From Porphyromonadaceae bacterium (GTDB lineage: Bacteria; Bacteroidota; Bacteroidia; Bacteroidales; Tannerellaceae): DNA of 8,537 nt. Both the position numbers and the translations under genes were made by a program. Under the pieces are notes generated by a model. That model searched no databases. It was not told where the DNA came from and saw only the letters and a list, made by a program, of their open reading frames with translations. Location: contig DOZP01000080.1 of NCBI GenBank assembly GCA_003517945.1, positions 15,743 to 24,279 of the forward strand. The letters are read 5' to 3'. Positions 5,791-8,537 of this stretch are shown here, one piece after another; position 1 is the first letter of the stretch, and each line of letters opens with the position of its first letter.

Positions 5791-6687
5791 ATGATACGTA
5801 TATTATTTTTGCTGACATCGTTTTTTTCTATTATCGCGTCAGCCCAGACGCAGGAACTGAATGCGGTGCTGACAATAAACAGTGATAAAGTGCAAGGTTC
5901 AAATAAACAGGTATTTAATACGTTGCAAACTGCATTGGCCGAGTTTATCAATGCAAAGAAATGGACTACGGCTACATTTGCGCAAAATGAACGGATAGAC
6001 TGTAATTTTACTATTATTGTAAATTCCCTGGAAAATAATTTGTTCAGTTGTGAGATTCAGGTTCAGGCGCGCCGCCCTGTCTATAATTCTACTTATACAA
6101 CAACAATATTCAATTTTCGCGACACGGAATTTGATTTTGAATATACGGAATTTGAACCGTTGGAATATAACGAGAACACGTTAAACAGTAATCTGACGGC
6201 GGTTATTATTTATTATATCTATATGATACTGGGGTTTGATTTCGATAGTTTTTCCCCCAACGGAGGGCAGCAGTTTTTCCAGCAGGCACAACAAATTGTT
6301 ACATTGGCTCAATCCGAGCCGTCATGGAATGGCTGGACGGCTTTTGCGAATAGAAGAAATCGCCATGCTTTGGCTACTGCTCTGACAGAGAACCAAGGGG
6401 ATGGTTTTCATACAATGTGGTATAATTATCATCGGAAAGGATTGGATGAGATGGCTGCTAACGCAGATCGCGGACGTACCAACCTGATATCTTCTTTGTC
6501 CGCATTAAGGGAATTGAAAAATGCGCGTCCTACATCTGTGTTGCTGCAACTATTCAGTGATTGTAAGTTGGATGAAACGGTTGCTGTGTATTCTAAAGCA
6601 ACCACGCAGGAAAAGCAGGAAGGGTATAAATTATTTTCGGAATTATATCCTGCCGCCTCTTCGCGTTATGGGTCTTTAAAGAATTGA
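5791..6687 (+). CDS. DUF4835 family secreted protein
   Basis: A 298-residue exported protein of unproven function. Residues 1-18 form a type I signal peptide (MIRILFLLTSFFSIIASA, with cleavage likely before Gln19), and QELNAVLTINSDKVQGSNKQ at 21-40 is the kind of start seen in DUF4835 proteins. Other landmarks are WNGWTAFANRRNRHALATAL at 179-198 and YNYHRKGLD at 211-219. Two cysteines (71 and 87) could form a disulfide in the periplasm. Residues 137-149 are hydrophobic (VIIYYIYMILGF) but are more likely a buried helix than a membrane span. Some databases label the family PorD, linking it to type IX secretion. No other such gene is visible here and the family may be wider than that system, so I leave it unnamed. 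It follows coaBC by 54 bases and precedes recN by 2, a place in the gene order that I recall as common in Bacteroidales. Confidence 0.85.
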   Translation: MIRILFLLTSFFSIIASAQTQELNAVLTINSDKVQGSNKQVFNTLQTALAEFINAKKWTTATFAQNERIDCNFTIIVNSLENNLFSCEIQVQARRPVYNSTYTTTIFNFRDTEFDFEYTEFEPLEYNENTLNSNLTAVIIYYIYMILGFDFDSFSPNGGQQFFQQAQQIVTLAQSEPSWNGWTAFANRRNRHALATALTENQGDGFHTMWYNYHRKGLDEMAANADRGRTNLISSLSALRELKNARPTSVLLQLFSDCKLDETVAVYSKATTQEKQEGYKLFSELYPAASSRYGSLKN

Positions 6688-6689
6688 TC

Positions 6690-8348
6690 ATGTTGAAATC
6701 TTTGTTTATACGGAATTTTGTGTTGATTGACGGATTAGATATCCGTTTTGAGGATGGTTTTTCTGTTATAACGGGCGAAACCGGGGCCGGTAAGTCTATT
6801 ATTCTCGGCGCGTTATCTCTTGTACTGGGAGAACGTGCCGATACGAAAAGTATTCAGTCGGGGAAGGATAAATGTACCATAGAGGCCGTTTTTGATATAT
6901 CGACTTATCAACTGGAACGCTTTTTTGAAGAGAATGACCTGGCATATGATGCGACGGAGTGTATGTTCCGGCGGGAGCTTTACAGTACCGGAAAATCACG
7001 TGCTTTTATCAACGATTCACCTGTTTCGCTTTCCATTGTTAAAGAATTAGGTAATCGATTGATTGACGTACATTCGCAACATCAGAATTTATTGCTTGCA
7101 GATACGCATTTTCAACTGAATGTGGTTGATCTGATAGCGCATACCGGAGAAAAGTTGACTGAATACCGCAGTGAATATACTGAATACCTTGCATTATGTG
7201 ATGCATTGGATGAGTTGAAGAATAGGGCTTTAAATACGAGAAACGAAGAGGATTACATACGTTTTCAGTATGAAGAGCTCTCTGAGGCGAAACTGCGGGT
7301 TGGCGAACAGGAGGAGTTGGAACAGGAATTAGATACCTTATCCCATACCGAAGAGATAAAGACGGCTCTGTATAAAGTAACAGAGTTACTCAAGGGGGAA
7401 GGAACTTCTGTTGTTTCTTCTTTACGGGATGCGTTAGCGGCCATAGAACAATTATCGGCTTATTTTCCGAAAGCAAACGAATATGTTGACAGACTTCGTA
7501 ACTCTTACCTTGATATCAGCGATCTGGCATCGGAAACAGATGTTCTCAAAGATGATATTGAATTTAATCCGGAACGCCTGGAATGGGTGAATAACCGGAT
7601 CAATATGATTTATTCGTTGCAGCAAAAGCATAAAATTTCTTCTGTTGAAGGGCTGATCGCGAAGCGGGATGACTTTGGTATGCAACTTAATGCAATTGAA
7701 TCATTTGACGAAGAATTGGAATCTTTGTCTAAAAGACGGCAGGAATCATATCTGTTATTAACAGAGCAAGCGGCCGGAATAACCGAACTGAGAAAAAAAG
7801 CGGCCGGTGTGATTGAGAAACAAATTATTGAGCGCATGGTGCTACTTGGAATGCCTAATACGCGTTTCCACTTGTTGATCACACCTAAAAATAAACCTTC
7901 GTTCGACGGAATGGATGAGGTCTCTTTTTTGTTTTCCGCCAATAAGAATGAACAATTGAAACCGGTGGCGCAAACAGCTTCCGGAGGTGAAATATCACGT
8001 CTTATGCTGTGTGTAAAAGCAATGATTGCCGGATATGCAGCTCTCCCTTCCATTATTTTTGATGAGATAGATACGGGAATATCCGGAGAGATCGCCGATA
8101 AAATGGCTGATATCATGCAGGATTTGGGTCGGAAGATGCAGGTTATTACGATTACGCATCTGCCGCAGATAGCCGCTAAGGGTAAAGCTCATTACTTCGT
8201 TTACAAGGAGGATACTCCGGAACATACTTATACGCGTATACGCCGTCTTGATGATAAAGAACGTGTAGACGAAATAGCCCGTATGCTGAGCGGCGCTAAG
8301 ATGACTCAGGCTGCTGTCGATAATGCTCTGGCTTTGTTAGGATTATGA
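6690..8348 (+). CDS. recN: DNA repair protein RecN
   Basis: SMC-like ATPase that acts early in recombinational repair of double-strand breaks, 552 residues, the usual RecN length. The N-terminal half of the ATPase holds the start MLKSLFIRNFVLIDGLDI and the Walker A motif GETGAGKS at 29-36, followed by RLIDVHSQHQN at 123-133. Residues about 155-385 form the charged helical coiled-coil arms, with the short RecN-type middle. The C-terminal half has the signature SGGEISRLML at 431-440, Walker B IIFDEIDTG at 455-463 and the THLPQIAA switch at 489-496. All ATPase motifs are intact. I chose the ATG at 6690 because it gives the conserved MLKSL opening. A TTG six bases earlier (6684) is in frame, overlaps the preceding stop codon and would add only two residues. 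No LexA-type operator was seen, since recN follows the DUF4835 gene by 2 bases and has no promoter of its own in the gap. Confidence 0.97.
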   Translation: MLKSLFIRNFVLIDGLDIRFEDGFSVITGETGAGKSIILGALSLVLGERADTKSIQSGKDKCTIEAVFDISTYQLERFFEENDLAYDATECMFRRELYSTGKSRAFINDSPVSLSIVKELGNRLIDVHSQHQNLLLADTHFQLNVVDLIAHTGEKLTEYRSEYTEYLALCDALDELKNRALNTRNEEDYIRFQYEELSEAKLRVGEQEELEQELDTLSHTEEIKTALYKVTELLKGEGTSVVSSLRDALAAIEQLSAYFPKANEYVDRLRNSYLDISDLASETDVLKDDIEFNPERLEWVNNRINMIYSLQQKHKISSVEGLIAKRDDFGMQLNAIESFDEELESLSKRRQESYLLLTEQAAGITELRKKAAGVIEKQIIERMVLLGMPNTRFHLLITPKNKPSFDGMDEVSFLFSANKNEQLKPVAQTASGGEISRLMLCVKAMIAGYAALPSIIFDEIDTGISGEIADKMADIMQDLGRKMQVITITHLPQIAAKGKAHYFVYKEDTPEHTYTRIRRLDDKERVDEIARMLSGAKMTQAAVDNALALLGL

Positions 8349-8366
8349 AATGATTTTTTACAGTAT

Positions 8367-8407
8367 AAAAAATCGTATTCTTTAAAAATTAAGGATGCGA
8401 TTTTTTT
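8367..8407 (+). terminator. Rho-independent terminator after recN
   Basis: Bases 8367-8382 pair with 8391-8406, a 16 bp stem with two G-U pairs around the loop TAAAAATT, with six A-T pairs at the base and a run of seven T at 8401-8407. It lies about 20 bases after the recN stop codon and should end the dnaN-to-recN transcript. Confidence 0.88.
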
Positions 8408-8462
8408 ATATTATGTAGAGGCTAATTTAAAATGTTATATTCGTTTTTCGTGATAAAATTAA

Positions 8463-8498
8463 AGAGCGGCCCCCTTATGTTATCAGGCAGGCCGCTCT
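8463..8498 (-). terminator. GC-rich hairpin, probable terminator of a minus-strand gene beyond the window
   Basis: AGAGCGGCC (8463-8471) pairs perfectly with GGCCGCTCT (8490-8498), a 9 bp GC-rich stem around an 18-base loop in which CC and GG can add inner pairs. Read on the minus strand it is followed by TTTAATTTTATC, a fitting U-rich tail. On the plus strand the following bases are CTCTTGATT, a poorer tail. It therefore most likely ends a converging minus-strand gene whose coding part is at most a few codons inside the window (a possible stop is TAA, read on the minus strand at 8508-8506). Confidence 0.6.
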
Positions 8499-8537
8499 CT
8501 CTTGATTATCCTTGAAAATTGTTTATAATCAGGATGT

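Noticed and set aside
6684..6689. TTG at 6684 as the recN start
   Set aside because: It adds only two residues before the conserved MLKSL opening and overlaps the upstream stop codon, so the ATG at 6690 is the better choice.
7610..8116. 168-residue open frame on the minus strand within recN
   Set aside because: It lies wholly opposite the conserved C-terminal ATPase region of RecN, has no recognisable domain or signal, and is explained by codon use on the other strand.
1..8537. CRISPR arrays, insertion sequences, toxin-antitoxin pairs or defence genes
   Set aside because: No regularly spaced repeats, transposase motifs or paired small toxin genes were seen on either strand. Apart from the lipoprotein the content is ordinary core-genome material.

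Overview
The window looks like a chromosomal segment from a member of the order Bacteroidales (phylum Bacteroidota). The evidence is: promoters of the phylum's TTTG / TAnnTTTG type; genes that mostly start without a Shine-Dalgarno sequence; a small DUF4295-type protein following ribosomal proteins L28 and L33; a DUF4835-family protein between coaBC and recN; and a lipoprotein with an acidic patch right after its lipidated cysteine. I cannot name the genus. Base composition is AT-leaning throughout and no stretch stands out as clearly foreign.

Layout. Positions 1-61 are the 3' part of a tRNA-Gly(GCC). A long inverted repeat (81-137) separates it from a minus-strand gene (174-1172) for an unrecognised lipoprotein, probably on the cell surface. 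An intergenic region of about 370 bases (1173-1544) holds a good forward promoter and leads into tRNA-Leu(CAG) and tRNA-Leu(GAG). A textbook Bacteroidetes promoter (1770-1800) then drives rpmB, rpmG and a DUF4295 gene, closed by a hairpin terminator near 2482-2515. A second forward unit follows: dnaN (sliding clamp), a DEDDh 3'-5' exonuclease with an ExoX-like tail, coaBC (coenzyme A synthesis), a secreted DUF4835 protein and recN (recombinational repair). A strong terminator at 8367-8407 ends it. The last 130 bases hold no clear gene, but a hairpin oriented for a minus-strand gene suggests that one ends just beyond the window.

How the genes work together. The left half makes translation parts: three tRNAs, two ribosomal proteins and a probable phylum-specific ribosomal protein. 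The right half mixes DNA replication and repair (clamp, exonuclease, RecN) with one cofactor enzyme and one envelope protein. Spacings of 12, 5, 54 and 2 bases argue for co-transcription, although the 54-base gap before the DUF4835 gene could hide another signal.

I found no CRISPR array, insertion sequence, phage gene or obvious new defence system. The points most worth checking are two natural changes at catalytic positions of the CoaC domain, Shine-Dalgarno sequences found only before rpmG and the DUF4295 gene, the unexplained lipoprotein, and the uncharacterised secreted protein next to recN.
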